Shown: positions 9,656 through 21,673 of the stretch, piece by piece | Layout of the letters: the number at the start of each line of letters is the position of its first letter | How positions within the stretch are numbered: the stretch's first letter is position 1 | Source: Mytilus edulis | Taxonomy: Eukaryota > Mollusca > Bivalvia > Mytilida > Mytilidae | Direction of reading: 5' to 3' | Assembly (NCBI RefSeq): GCF_963676685.1 | Contig: NC_092345.1 | Span: forward strand, 75,815,960 to 75,879,959 | Length of the DNA: 64,000 nt | The notes under the pieces: model-generated | Databases searched by the model: none | The model's input: the letters and a program-made list of their open reading frames with translations, nothing else | What the model was told of the DNA's origin: nothing | Position numbers and translations under genes: made by a program

Positions 9656-12488
9656 TCACAGATTATTCATTTCAAATTGCACTGTAGGTAGAGCCATCTT
9701 GACACCATAATGTCCAGCCCAAAATTTCCTGTCTTTCCCTGCATGGCGATAGTGGATATATCGAACACCTGGTGGGTAAGCATTAAAAACATGTCTGATC
9801 TGAAATAATATAAGCATAGGATCAAAACTAATGTATTAATAGCTCATTCAAATCAAAGAAAGCATCCAGTTGTATTGGACTATTTACAATATGTTTAATC
9901 TCTCATCATAACATATATAAATAAAAACTCTTTCTTGACCTAACATCTGTTAGATTTATGTGCAGCTGATGAGTCTTAGACAGACTTGTGTATAATGTAC
10001 AAATTATAATCTTTGATCAGGTTTTTTTTAATGAGCAAGAGGACATGATTCATAAGGCAAGCTTTTGAGAACTAAAAGTTAAATAATTTGTAATATTCAT
10101 GTGCATCCTTTAATATTTGTACATTTATTTTATAGATATCTTATTCTATACCGGAAAACATTCCATATGAGCTTAGTTTTTTTGTATATATAACTGCAGT
10201 TACTTATGTTCTACTTTAATGCAGAGTTTCATAATAAATCTCTATGATTGCTCATTCCCGTTACCTGTTAATCTATATCTGGCAAGCAACACCCTAGTTT
10301 TATTATGATAAAGTTGTCTTCCCTAGTGGGTTGAGTCGAGAGAGAGCATGTCCTATACTTCAGATAGGTATAATTGCATCTTAAAAACTCTCTTTCAGAA
10401 ATAAAAGAGTCTATCTACATTCTGCTTATTCATCAGAATGGTTTTCACAACAATATGGTATTTTGTTTGAATTTCACAGGTGTTAAATAACTAATGTTCA
10501 TTTGTTGCTTTTCCATTTTTTCTTGTAAAGGTGATGGTGAAAAATAAACATGATAAGATTGTTTGGACAAACCTGAAACCATTGTCTTCCAGCATTTAAA
10601 TTGCAGTTGAATTGATGACTATCTAATAATTCTTCCTTGTTTTCAGCATACATTTTTACTTCCATATCAAATTCTGATCCACAGTCAAACCTTGCTGCAT
10701 ACCTGAAATAAGAATGAAGTTTTAAAATTAAGACTTGCTATGATTTTCTCAGAAAAAAGTATTGCATACAAAATGTTGCTGCATGACAAGGACACACATG
10801 GTAATTAAATTTACCACACACATATAATTAGTTTAAAGATGGTTTTTTTCTGAAGGAAATTTAGGTAGGCTCTAGGGGAACATCAAAAGTCAAAAAATAT
10901 TACTGTTGTACAAGGTGCATTGCAGTTTTTGATGTTAAAAAAGTACTTTAATATGATTAATAAAAGAAAAACAATTTGTTACCAAAAGGCTAATCATAAA
11001 AATTCTTCAGGTAGTTGAATTAATCCCACAACCATGAAAAAATAATTGTGATGTTCCACATGATAGAACACATATTAATTATATGAAATTTCAGTCCATG
11101 GTTAACTTTTTATTGTCAAATACATACAAACAAAGAAGGCTTTTAATAATATTTAATTCCATCATAGTGTGCATGATGTTTGCCCCACGACAATTTCTAG
11201 TCCAGCAGTGATGTTGACTGTAGAACCAATGTAACAGATGCTATTGACAGACTTTTACAATGTAAGTGATGCTGGAATTTTCTGTGTGTATTTTGATGTG
11301 TCATGTAACAAGTCTATCCTTTCAATTGAAAGCATTGAACAACCTTTTCAGACTTGTGAACCATTAAAAGAAAATATGAATTGATAATTAGAGGTGTAAA
11401 AGACTCTACCATTCTGAGATGACAATAGGTGGTCTAACATGGTCCAAAATATGGCTATGACAACCTTCAGCAATTAGATCAATCATCTGTTCTCTAGAAG
11501 AGTATATGTAGGATGTCACCCAATTCTGTATGTCTCCTGGAAATAAAGAAATCATTTTATAAAGGCATGGTAGACTGTTTATCTCACCACACACATATTG
11601 TAACTACATATTGTAGGGTAAATGCTCACCAAACAGCTGATAAACAACAACATTACGAAATCATGTGATTAAATTAAAGTCGAGTTCAAGTTGAAGAAAA
11701 TGGAAAATGATATATATCATAAGAGCTTAAATAAACAGCAAAAAAAAAAATCCTGTCCTGGTGGAAATTTGTCTAATTAGCTATCATACCACATCTCCTT
11801 ATTTTTATATTCTCAAATTGATGAAAATGGGAAACTCTAACATGAACATGTTCTAAAATCTTCCAGTAAAACTGTCAATAAATGCTGGTAAAAATAATAT
11901 AATTAACCCTGAACTTACCAAAATTCTTTCCTATAAACTTGTTTAACGGATCGGAACCATGTGGTTGATCTTCTTTTATAAACATTGTCTCATTACGATA
12001 GTAATCACCAAGAGGTGTCAGCGACCAGTGCTTCACTCCTTCTGCAAGTAAATGCACATGATGTTAGATGATATAAGTTTTTGTTTTAAGTGTTATATGA
12101 GTGTGAATTTGTGTAATATTTTACAGAGAAAAAAAATATCTTATTTCATGTATTTGGAGTCCAAAGACCTTTTTCATAATACATGTACCATCTTTTGACT
12201 CCACATTATATAATTTTTCGACAGTAACCTAATCTGTGTTAATATATTTGAGTATGAATTTTATGGAATGACAATTCATGTACAAGATCAAGCATTTTTT
12301 AGAGTTATCCCTCTTACACAGTCAGTTGCACTCCCCCCACCCCTTTTTCCCACATGAAAATAGCTGGAACGCCACTGCAGCTAATGTAGGATTGTAATGG
12401 GAACACACACCATTCTTATATAATATATATTCTAAAATTGAGAATGGAAATAGGGTATGTGTCAGGGGCGGATCCAGGATTTTGGAAA

Positions 12489-12524
<36 letters not shown>

Positions 12525-15500
12525 GAAGTTTTTAAATATTGGAGAGCGGAGCAAGGCGAACATTTTTGGGCTAAAAAACATAAAATAACTTAGCAAAAAA
12601 TGCACTTTTTAAACGGTTCCTGACTTGGGCATGCATATTTTATAGTTGCTGTCAAGTGTAAGGGTTGGACATTTTTGATGCTGTATTATCTCTATCAATT
12701 GTCTATCATAAGATTATAGTATGGGTTCAAAGCTATGTACTGATATATATATTTGATGTGTCAGTAAATAATTCTTGTTTGTTGTATGTTAAGTTGGCAT
12801 AACCTTACAGTTTTCTTGTTGTAAGAAGATATACGCCGGGCTATTCGATGAAATTTACAATACGACCGACACGAGTTGAAAAAAACAAACAAGCTTTTTT
12901 TTATCCAAATGTTTTGTTGATATGTTTAACCCAACAATATTAAGGGAAGTGAGGGGTTCCAAATTAATCAAAGGCTACGAATGAGTCTGAAATGGCAACG
13001 AATTTATAAACGACAGTCAACAAATGGAGACATAAAGGACACACCCAGCAGACAGGTTTCAGTCTGGTCTTGAAAAAAGTATTCATTATATCAGATCGGC
13101 CAAATAACATTGCAGTCAGACATGGAAACCCCCGACCCCAAAAAGGACCCGTTTTTTATTCATCATGTTCAGTTAATGCTTTATAATTCTGTTGGAAATT
13201 TTCGTTTCTAATAGCAAAAAGTGGACAAGATTACTGTTTTCAATCCAGATACGGCCATATTTTTTGTTTAAGGCAAAAATCATTCAGATTTTTTCTATCA
13301 ATTATCTCTGACTGCCTCCTCAAACAAATGGTTCGTACCTTAAACTTAAAATCTATCTAATGCTTATACTTACTGGGGATCATTATCACTATGTTATTTT
13401 AAAATAGACTAGGGCGTTTGAGGTTAAACATAATTTCGGTAAATAATATTGCTGTGGAATTTGTTTTCTTCATTAGAGCCTAATAGAGTATAACTTTCTG
13501 TTTTGTGGAATTGTGAAATAGAAGTCAACACGTTCTTGCTCAATCTGTTTCGCTTTGAAGGTGTCATGATTGTCATGCTCAGCCTATGCAATGTGTAACT
13601 GTAATTTGAATTTCAAAATTACGGAGTTACGTTTTTTAGACAAACTGGTCAACTCAACCATAGCGAATCACATGCATTTGATGTGACTGTCATGCAAAAG
13701 AGAGGTTAAGCGCTATAAAACCAGATTCAATCCACCGTTTTCTACATTTGTTGAAAATGCCTGTACCAAATCAGGAAAATTACAGTTTTTGTCCATTCGT
13801 TTGATGTGTTCTGTCATTTGATTTTGCCATTCCATTTTGAATTTTCCTCGGAGTTCAGTATTTTCAGTTGTGATTTTACTTTTGACAGTCAGAAAATACC
13901 AGCAAAAATTATCTTTATGAATAATGAATTGTCGCATAAAAATTAAGTACACAGGAAATTGTAAGGTTCACGAAGTCTAGTCTGATTAATCATTTAACAA
14001 AAAAAAAAAGAAAAAAAAGGTCCAAGCAAAGGGGGGGCCGACCCTCTATGCCCCCCTCTGAATCCGCCACTGTGTGTCAAAGGGTCATAAACCTGACCAA
14101 AGAGCAGAAAAACAGCCAAAGGCCACCAACAGGTCTTCAATACAGCAAGAAAATTCCAGACCCTGAGGCGTACTTCAGCTTGCCCCTAATAAAAAATATG
14201 TATTATGATATTATGAACACCATACTGAACTATATTAAACTTCAAACTGTGAACTTCGAAATATATTCAGATTGTCATTGTATACTGGAATGGGAAATGT
14301 CAAGTAAATTTACTGTTGATGATAATGATTGTAATATTAATATGTTTGATAAATCTCCAAATTTCATATGGTCAGATGAATCACCTACAAACTTTCAGAC
14401 AGCTCTATTATTACCAGATATACAAACACAAATTGATACATTTAATAAAAGTATAATCAAAGAGTCTCAATCCTCTGTCGATGAGGCTGCAGCAGAATTA
14501 TCACATATTTTCCTGTCTGCTGCTACTAATTCTTTAAAAAGAAATAAACTAAGAAATACGAAAATAAAGACAAAAAAATGGTTTGATGGAGATTTGTACC
14601 ATCTTCGAAACAAATTAATAAGTTACGGTAAAATATATTCAAAATTTCCTTATGACCCATTAGTGAGAGGTCACTATTATAAGCTTAATAAGCAATATTC
14701 TAAACTTAGAAAATTTAAGTATAAAGAATATAAAAAATCACTTGTTGAGCAGTTACAGAATCTACATGATGATAATCCTAAATCTTATTGGAAGTTAATT
14801 AATGATTTAAAAAATAATGATAATAAGGACCATAGTTCTGCTGTGGCACCATCTGTGTGGGTTTCACATTTCAATGGATTATATCAATTACATGAGTCAT
14901 TCAAAGAAAGAGTGGCTAAGTTGGAAAAAAAGCTAGATAATCTTGAAAAAAATGTTTGTTTTAATAATCTTGATAAACTTATAACAGAGAAAGAAATTTC
15001 TTTTGCCATTTCTAAACTATGTTGTAACAAATCACCAGGCTTGGATAACATTTCAAACAATATGGTTACACAGTCAAAATGTTTTACTATCGTCTCTTTC
15101 AAAAATATTTAATTCTTGTCTGTCTCATGGTTTATACCCAAGAAATTGGACCGAAGGTTATATTACAGTATTACATAAGTCAGGTGAAGTCACTGACCCA
15201 AATAATTATAGAGGACTAACAATCACTAATGCAATTGGTAAGCTTTTTAACAGTATACTTAATATAAGGTTGGATAGTTTTTTAGAAGAAAATAATGTAA
15301 TTAATGATTGTCAAATAGGTTTCACAAGAAAGGCAAGAACATCTGACCATATGTTTGTTTTAAAATGTATTTTTGATAAATACTGTAATACTAAGGATGG
15401 GAGAGTGTTTGCTTGCTTTGTTGATTTTCATAAAGCTTTTGATAAAGTAATACATACAGGAATTAGAATTAAGCTGTTAGAGATTGGGGTTAGTTCAAGG

Positions 15501-18140
15501 TTTTATAGCGTTATAAAGAATATGTATCTTGAAACTAGATCTTGTATAAAAATACATGATAAAATAACTGAATTCTTTCAAACAAAGCTTGGTGTTAAAC
15601 AAGGAGATAACTTGAGTCCTAACTTGTTTAAAATATTTATAAATAGCCTTCCAGACTATTTTACACGAACCAGAGATCCAATTATGCTGGATGGCAAACT
15701 CATTCATTGCCTTATGTATGCTGATGACATTGTAATTTTATCTAACTCAGCTGAAGGACTACAAGAGAAATTAAATGAACTTCATAATTTTTGCAATGAC
15801 TGGTGCTTAGATATAAATACTAAAAAAACTAAGGTGTTGATATTCAACAAGGCAGGCAGACATATCTCTCAAAAATTTATTTTCAACAAAGATGAGCTGT
15901 GGAGTGTGTATCTAATTATAAATATTTGGGTATCCAATTTAATGCATCATGTTCTTTTTCATATGCTCAGAATGATTTCTACCAAAGAGCCTTAAAAGCA
16001 TACTTCAAACTATGTAATGATTTTTTAGTGCATAATCCTACTGTTAAAAATGCAATTCATGTTTTTGACCATACAATAAAGCCTATACTTTTATATGGGT
16101 GTGAAATTTGGGGATATTTCAATCCCTTTACTGCACGTTTAAAAAAAGAAAACATAACAGTGGATACAATTTACTCAAGGATACTTTGTGAAAAACTTCA
16201 TATTAAATTCTGCAAATATATTTTAGGCGTTAATAGGAAGAGTACAAACTTTGCAGTTTTGTCTGAATTAGGCCACTTCACTATGATATAGTCAAACATG
16301 TTTTAGGATATTGGCATCGTTTAGAAAATATTGGCTCATCATTTCCCTTGTTAAAAGCTGCATATAATTGTTCTAAAAAGCTATTTGAAACAAAAAAAAA
16401 CCTCTTGGTATGGATCAATTAATATTTTAAGGGAAAAAATTTCAGGCATAGAAAAACATATTCTTGAAAAATACTCAACATTTAAACTACACTGTGGTCA
16501 GATAGTTAAGGGATACTATACTGCATTGTGGAAAAAACAGCTAGACAAACATAAAGATGGTAAACTACGAACTTATGTAACATTCAAGTGCAACTATGGT
16601 TTTGAAAATTATTTGTCAATAATTCGACATTTTGAGCAAAGGCAATGTATTACTAGATTAAGAATATCTGCTCACAAATTGCAAATTGAATCTGGTAGAT
16701 ACCAGGGTACTCTTCGACAAAACCGAATTTGTCTCAGGTGCACCTCAGGTGAGGTTGAGGATGAAGTTCATTTTTTATTTAAATGTGACACTCATTTATT
16801 AAAAAGAGAGGAAATGATGCAAAATATATTAAAATCATGTCCAAACTTTCAAAATTTAAATATTGATAACAAATTAATTTGGATAATGAATAATGAGGAT
16901 CCTTATGTACTATTTGCATTTTACAAATATATAGAAGATACTTAAGAATTAAAGTACAACTTAATCTGCAATAACTAATTCATTATAACTCTTTAATATG
17001 AATTTGGATACCCTGTTAAGCCTGCACAGATCATAAGAAGAATTTCAAATTCTTTGGCACCGTCCCTTGATGATCTTTGCTGGCTGGACACAGAATCTAT
17101 AATCTTAGAAATATGTTTTAAAAATATATTTTCAATAATTAAGGAGCTTGACTCATCTGCATTAAGTACAAGTAGGGACTCCCCTTTAAGCACCGACTCT
17201 TGGTGCTTTCTGCAGATAAGTCATATTAAATATCCTTTATTAAATAAACTTTGTTATTTGCAGTATACCTCATAGTCAAATGTGGGAGTGCTTAATTGCT
17301 TTGTTTTTTATTGGGTTCTTTTTGTATTTTTTTGTATTTTTATATATTGACATTTCTCCGCACAAACTACTAATGCCTCATGTTTGTCTTCTCAAAGTGA
17401 AGATACACTTACCGGGTGCACTTGAGTCATTTTCAACATAGTATTCATTGAATAATAATACATTGCTACTATTTCGTTGAGTGTATTTTCTGTGTTATAT
17501 TATTTTATTTTATTATTATTTTTATAACACTTGTTACATATCTTTACTGTGTGTGTATTGCATATGTTATTGTTTATAATAATATTGTCTGTATCATATG
17601 CCCTCCTGGGGCCCTAATTTGGTAAATAAAAATATTCTATTCTATTCTATATTAAAGAAACTGAAATTAAAAATCATACAAGACTAACAAAGGCCAGAGG
17701 CTCCTGCCTTGGGGCAAAAATGTGTCGGGTTAAACATGTTTTTGAGATCCCAACCCTACATTGTAGCTCCCCCTGTATTTTATATATATATCTTAAATTT
17801 TTTCATGATTTATACCTAAAGCTTTTGAGTTCTTCAACAGATTTCTGGTATAAGGATTTTTAAAATAATACTGTTTGAAGTCAAATGGTCCATCATGATT
17901 ATGGAGGAGATCTGCAAACAGTATCTGCAATCTCTGGCATTTTAAGTGCCACAGACTCTGAGATTCAATGACAGTTTTCCACTCTTTGTTTACCCTACTG
18001 CACACAAGGAGCAGATCTTTTCCAGGAAGAAACGACAGAATATTTTCAAAAATTTCCTTGGGTACTTCGGTTAGCGGAAATTCTTCCTTCTGCATTTGGC
18101 TTCCCATCATTTTAGTGATCAAAGTGAAACCAAAACTCAC
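9656..18140 (-). CDS. FBXO6-like: F-box only protein, FBXO2/FBXO6/FBXO44 type (FBA domain)
   Basis: Likely the substrate-recognition subunit of an SCF ubiquitin ligase. Five coding exons join in frame with GT/AG introns: 18140-17816, 12041-11919, 11536-11410, 10702-10573 and 9799-9656. They give 282 residues, close to vertebrate FBXO6 (293). Residues about 21-65 form the F-box (LTEVPKEIFENILSFLPGKD, then VNKEWKTVI and LWHLKCQRL). The rest is an FBA (F-box-associated) domain, recognisable by NLLKNS, WYAARFDCGSEFD, YPPGVRYIHYRHAGKD and FWAGHYG. In vertebrate FBXO2 this C-terminal segment has a Tyr-Trp-Lys that contacts N-glycans; here it is Phe261-Trp262-Ala263, so glycan binding is uncertain. 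The Met at residue 11 is an alternative start. Intron 1 (5.8 kb) is filled with transposons. The gene is divergent from the ZDHHC12-like gene. Confidence 0.92.
12463..14072. mobile_element. DNA element with CAG(T/G)GGCGGAT(C/T)C ends and 5-bp target duplication
   Basis: The left end is CAGGGGCGGATCCAGG and the right end is the inverse of CAGTGGCGGATTCAG. The flanking target copies are TGTGT at 12458-12462 and 14073-14077. A run of 35 G follows the left end (12489-12523), and a G-rich stretch precedes the right end. The interior has no transposase frame and includes a dispersed repeat module at about 13560-13960. The 147-bp element at 55626-55772 has the same ends and also a 5-bp duplication. 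CAG termini with 5-6-bp duplications recall hAT5-type elements; this assignment is tentative. Confidence 0.8.
14240..16945 (+). pseudogene. Non-LTR reverse transcriptase, frameshifted
   Basis: Order of features: the last endonuclease residues (about 14260), a lysine-rich linker, the N-terminal reverse transcriptase motif KSPGLDNISNNMV (near 15040), NYRGLTITNAIGKLF, the palm motif ACFVDFHKAFDKV (near 15410), KQGDNLSPNLF, catalytic LMYADDIVIL (near 15715), the thumb, and a C-terminal CxxC-H-C finger (RICLRC to HFLFKC, near 16730-16790) ending TAA at 16945. The frame changes near 15075, 15898, 16285 and 16390, so no intact protein is made. The motif set fits the I/Jockey/CR1 assemblage; the exact clade is unsettled. 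The untranslated part to 17647 includes GGCACCGTCCCTTGATG near 17056. Confidence 0.85.
14240..17647 (+). mobile_element. 5'-truncated LINE with TTCTA-repeat tail
   Basis: The insertion is bounded by TATATTAAA at 14231-14239 and again at 17648-17656. It carries a decayed reverse transcriptase reading frame, an untranslated 3' region, and a 3' end of TATTC/TTCTA pentanucleotide repeats instead of poly(A). The endonuclease is missing except for its last residues, so the 5' end is truncated, as is usual for target-primed insertion. It sits in intron 1 of the F-box gene, opposite to that gene's direction. A second copy with the same tail lies at 47402-47990 on the other strand. Confidence 0.85.
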
Positions 18141-18372
18141 TTGTTTTTAGGTGGGACTAAAACAGGTTCTACAGCTAAAAAAAAGTTATTTTGTTTATTA
18201 AAAAATAATGACTATAAAAATCATAAGGGCCACACTTTTCAGACAAATTATAATAAGAAATTCCAGTGAAAATAAACCACACAAGAATTTAGGAGGACTA
18301 AATAGGAAGACCCAAAATAACAATATCGGACTAGTAATCATTAATTTAGACAAATGTTTATTTTAATTGTTT

Positions 18373-18380
18373 ACTTCCGG
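18373..18380 (-). promoter_or_regulatory. ETS-type site (CCGGAAGT) upstream of the F-box gene
   Basis: Read on the minus strand the sequence is CCGGAAGTAAAC, a good match to ETS/GABP sites common in promoters without TATA boxes. It lies about 230 bp upstream of the ATG at 18140. A chance match cannot be excluded. Confidence 0.35.
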
Positions 18381-18625
18381 ATTGAAAATGTAGATCAACT
18401 CAAAACTGACACACACATAATTATTTACCTTTTAAAGAGTATACAATAAATGGGTAAGATCAGACCCTCGAATATTTTTGTTTATTTATTCAATGAATCC
18501 CCTGGTGACCTCTTCAAATTTGGATATCGACTTTCAGCTTTTTGACATCTTTAAATTTAAAATCTACATAATACTTCTTACAGTACCTTCAGTATCTGTA
18601 TTTTCTAGTATCTGCCAATCTATGT

Positions 18626-18690
18626 GTGTTGGTAATCTAGTGGTTAAGACAGATAAAAACATTTCTGAATGTCCTATGTTCGATGAACCA
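18626..18690 (+). repeat. Possible tRNA-derived SINE head, decayed
   Basis: GGTAATCTAGTGGTTAAGAC resembles a polymerase III A box, and GTTCGATGA about 40 bp later resembles a B box. No body or tail is clear. Confidence 0.3.
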
Positions 18691-18805
18691 CTAGTGGTAG
18701 GTCAGTGATATGCAGTTGTATAATTAAGCACTAGCATGTGTACATTGTATGTATGTACGAAGATCCCTCCCTGAACGGATCACCCCTCGATTGCTGTGAG
18801 GATAC

Positions 18806-18924
18806 CACAGGCACTTGTTTCTATCCATTGGAAGGTCGACTATCCATATAAATAGAAGCTTTTATTTTAATATATGGATAGTCGACCTTCCAACATGTCC
18901 AATGGATAGAAACAAGTGCCTGTG
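18806..18924. mobile_element. 119-bp palindromic DNA element, 8-bp target duplication
   Basis: It starts CACAGGCACTTGTTTCTATC, ends with the inverse, and is flanked by GAGGATAC at 18798-18805 and 18925-18932. The two arms pair over most of their length, leaving a small AT-rich loop near 18850-18870. It shares its first 13 bases and duplication length with the 1.43-kb element at 5041-6471, so it is probably a minimal relative moved by the same transposase. Confidence 0.9.
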
Positions 18925-18949
18925 GAGGATACAGTGGAATACATGTACA

Positions 18950-19390
18950 CTTCCTATCAGGATTAATGGAGATTTGTCACTAACTTACATGTATATCATT
19001 ATATACAACCCACCACCAGGACAATGCCCAACCCAACACAGAGGGAGTGTTAGGAGACACAGGGAAGTCTGTTATTATGGTGGAACAAGCCTAAGAACTC
19101 GGAGAAAACCACCCGGCTTCTAGGCTGGAACAGACAAACTGAAGAGATATCTATAGATTGATCTCCAGGTAAAAGTCGGGAACCACTTTGACCAACCGAG
19201 GCCCCCAAAGTACACATTCTACATGTTCTAGTTTTATCTCCCGTCAAGGTACCAGCATGACCAGAGATGTGTGTGGGAGGGTGAGATCACCCTACTAAAA
19301 GTACTGAAATTCCAGCACCCCAAGTCAGGATCGAACCAGGGACCTTCAGCACTGTAGCCAATGGTCTTAACCACTAGGCTACGAACCCAC
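18950..19390 (-). repeat. tRNA-derived SINE
   Basis: On the minus strand the head has an A box, TAGCCTAGTGG (19371-19381), and a B box, GGTTCGATCC (19328-19337), spaced as in a tRNA gene. There is no acceptor or anticodon fold of a functional tRNA. The body continues to about 18950. This layout is that of a tRNA-derived SINE transcribed by RNA polymerase III. The family name is not known to me. Confidence 0.7.
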
Positions 19391-19678
19391 ATATCACATT
19401 TTCATGGAGATTATTTGGCCTGAACCCCTCAGTCATGGTCTATTGACTTTGAAACTTTTGCTTAGTTTGCATGAATTGTTTTTTGTGATCAAGGTCAGTT
19501 TAAGATTAACCATTAATGTTAAGTCAATGATATTTGGGATGCAAATATATTGGCATTCGCAAGTTATATTTCCATCAAGATTATGTAACGGTGATTAACC
19601 CAAGACCTCATTATGGTTTATTGACTTTTTCATAGTTTACAAGTTAATGTTTGTGTTTATATAATTAAGTTTGTTTAA

Positions 19679-21068
19679 GCCCCAGTCCTACTAGACCACG
19701 CTCACCGCGATCAAAAATAAATTCAGATCGTGGTGAGGTCGCGGTATGAGCGGCATGAAAATGTAAATTTTCGTTGCTTTCACGATGCAACTACGTCCTC
19801 AATATGCTTTACAACGATTCCGCTACGATTATACCACGTTCTCACCGGGCTTATTCTGCGACCTCACTACGCTTGTCAAGATCTTCCTACGCTCATCACG
19901 TTCTCACTACGACTATAACACGAGTTATCCGATAGCAACACGATCTTACAACGCTTCTACTGCGATTATAGCACGTTCTTACCACGACCATACTATGTTC
20001 ATACCGCGATCTTACTACATTCTCAGCAATAACGTCAATATCGTGTTCCATACCATTCCTTCTATTTCTGATTTCTCTGAAACAATACAGTCATGCCACC
20101 AGAATCTACTAGAACACGTGGGCGTGGTGGTAGGGGTTGATGTAGAGGCAGAGGGAGCTCTGATAGTAACGAATCCTGATCAAGCAGAGATGTCGGACCG
20201 ACCAATCAAACCTAAATTTCAACCTTTTGCTGGTCCATGAAGCTCAAATGACGATATGTCAGTGAACGATAGCAGAGATGACATAGATGTGTCAATAGAT
20301 AGAGGAAGATGTGGTATGAGTGCCAATGAGACAACTCTCCATCCAAGTAACAATTTATAAAAGTAAACCATTATAGGCCAAGGTACGGCCTTCGACACGA
20401 AGCCTTGGCTCACACCGAAACAGTAAGCTATAAAGGGCCCCAAAAGTTACTAGTGTAAAACAATTCAAACGGGAAAACCAACAATCTTATCTATATAAAA
20501 TTGAGAAGCTTGGTTGAGCCATTAGAGAAAATGGACAAGAAGTCCTAATTACATACAAACAAACAAAACCTGGAGAGATTTAATATATAGATTTTATATG
20601 AAAATGAGAATGGTGGTCGTAGTATAAACGTAGTCAGGTCGTAAGAAGAGCGTGATGAGGACGGCAAGGGCGTGCTAGAATCATACTTATTTTATGGTTG
20701 TGAACAGCCTGGTATAGTCGTAGTGGAAGTGTAGTTGGGTCGCAGTAAGAACGTGATGGTCGTAGTGAGGTCGTAATAACGTCGCTGTGAGATCGTAGCG
20801 CAGTCTCTCTGAATAGAATCACGCTTTTAATACGCTCTCGCTACCTTAGCGATCTTACTACGATCTTAGTGCACCCTCACTACGCTTCTACTACGACCTG
20901 ATTTCGCCACGACCGCACCACGATTGTTTTGAACCTTTTCAAAGTTGGCCACGCTCATCACAATCTTGAAGACCTCACCACGACAGTGATACGATCGTAC
21001 TACGATCATCAAAATTTGTATTTTTTTTACAGATCGTAGTGCGATTGTGGCCTAGTGGGACTGCGGTA
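19679..21068. mobile_element. TTAA-flanked element made of degenerate CTACGA/TCGTAG repeats
   Basis: The ends are inverted: CAGTCCTACTAGACCACG at the left, and CAGTCCCACTAGGCCAC when the right end is read inverted. TTAA abuts both (19675-19678 and 21069-21072). Much of the interior is imperfect repetition of 10-12-bp words such as CTACGATCTTAC and GGTCGTAGTG, with CpG content far above the surroundings. A copy of dispersed repeat B sits inside at 20303-20490. No transposase frame is visible. Confidence 0.75.
20303..20490 (+). repeat. Dispersed mussel repeat B
   Basis: Diagnostic words: AGGAAGATGTGGTATGAGTG, GAGACAACTCTCCATCCAA, AAAGGGCCCCAAAAGTTACT, ATTCAAACGGGAAAACC. Other copies are at 54781-54990 and, inverted, 60185-60370. 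Confidence 0.8.
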
Positions 21069-21673
21069 TTAAAGAGAACGACTTATCATGCTTTCAGTGG
21101 TATTTGGTATGCAGTTGTATTAGCATTGGCACATCTCATTTCCTTGGAGATTGTTTAGCCCTGTACCTTTAAATTCAGTCATAGTTCTTTGAATATTTGC
21201 ATAACTTACATATTAAAGGATTTCTATTTCAATTTCAACATTTGCATTGTCAAAATAACAAATAGGCAAGACATGTACATATCTCTGTGTTAATAGTTAA
21301 TTAAATATATGAATCAAAGTTAAGCATGTGGGAAGTTTCAGTAATCTATACATGTATTACAGAATCTTGGGTCCAAAGTGGAGGTTAAGTTTTAACCCTT
21401 TTTTCTAGGATTAAGTATTGACTGGAAATAAAATTTCTGGACCTATAAAAGATAAGAAAACATTGTACATCTATAAAAATAAACACAGAATCGAAAGATT
21501 TGTCTTTTTATTTAAATTCCAATATACCAGAATATGGCCACCATATTGTAACATAAGGAAACTAATTGCATGCAGACAACAACCATTGTTCTTTTGCTGT
21601 CAAGCACATATTCATACGAGTATGGAGTAGTACATGTAATAACACTTTTATCTACATTGTTGTATATATATAA

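Larger units (their letters stand above)
12431..17790 (+). repeat. Dispersed mussel repeat A, split by two insertions
   Basis: One copy of the family is recoverable in three pieces: 12431-12462 (GAATGGAAATAGGGTATG), 14073-14239 (GACCAAAGAGCAGAAAAACA through AACACCATACTGAACTA) and 17648-17790 (AATCATACAAGACTAAC through AAACATGTTTTTGAGATC). The first gap is a DNA element with a TGTGT duplication. The second is a LINE with a TATATTAAA duplication. Confidence 0.75.

Noticed and set aside
14048..14239. Start of the long open frame that enters the LINE
   Set aside because: Its first 64 codons translate the end of a DNA element and a dispersed repeat; LINE sequence begins only at 14240.
18815..19123. 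102-codon open frame
   Set aside because: It crosses a palindromic MITE arm and a SINE body; its coding look is accidental.
19328..19390. Possible tRNA gene on the minus strand
   Set aside because: A and B boxes are good, but no acceptor stem or anticodon arm closes; the tRNA-derived SINE explanation fits.
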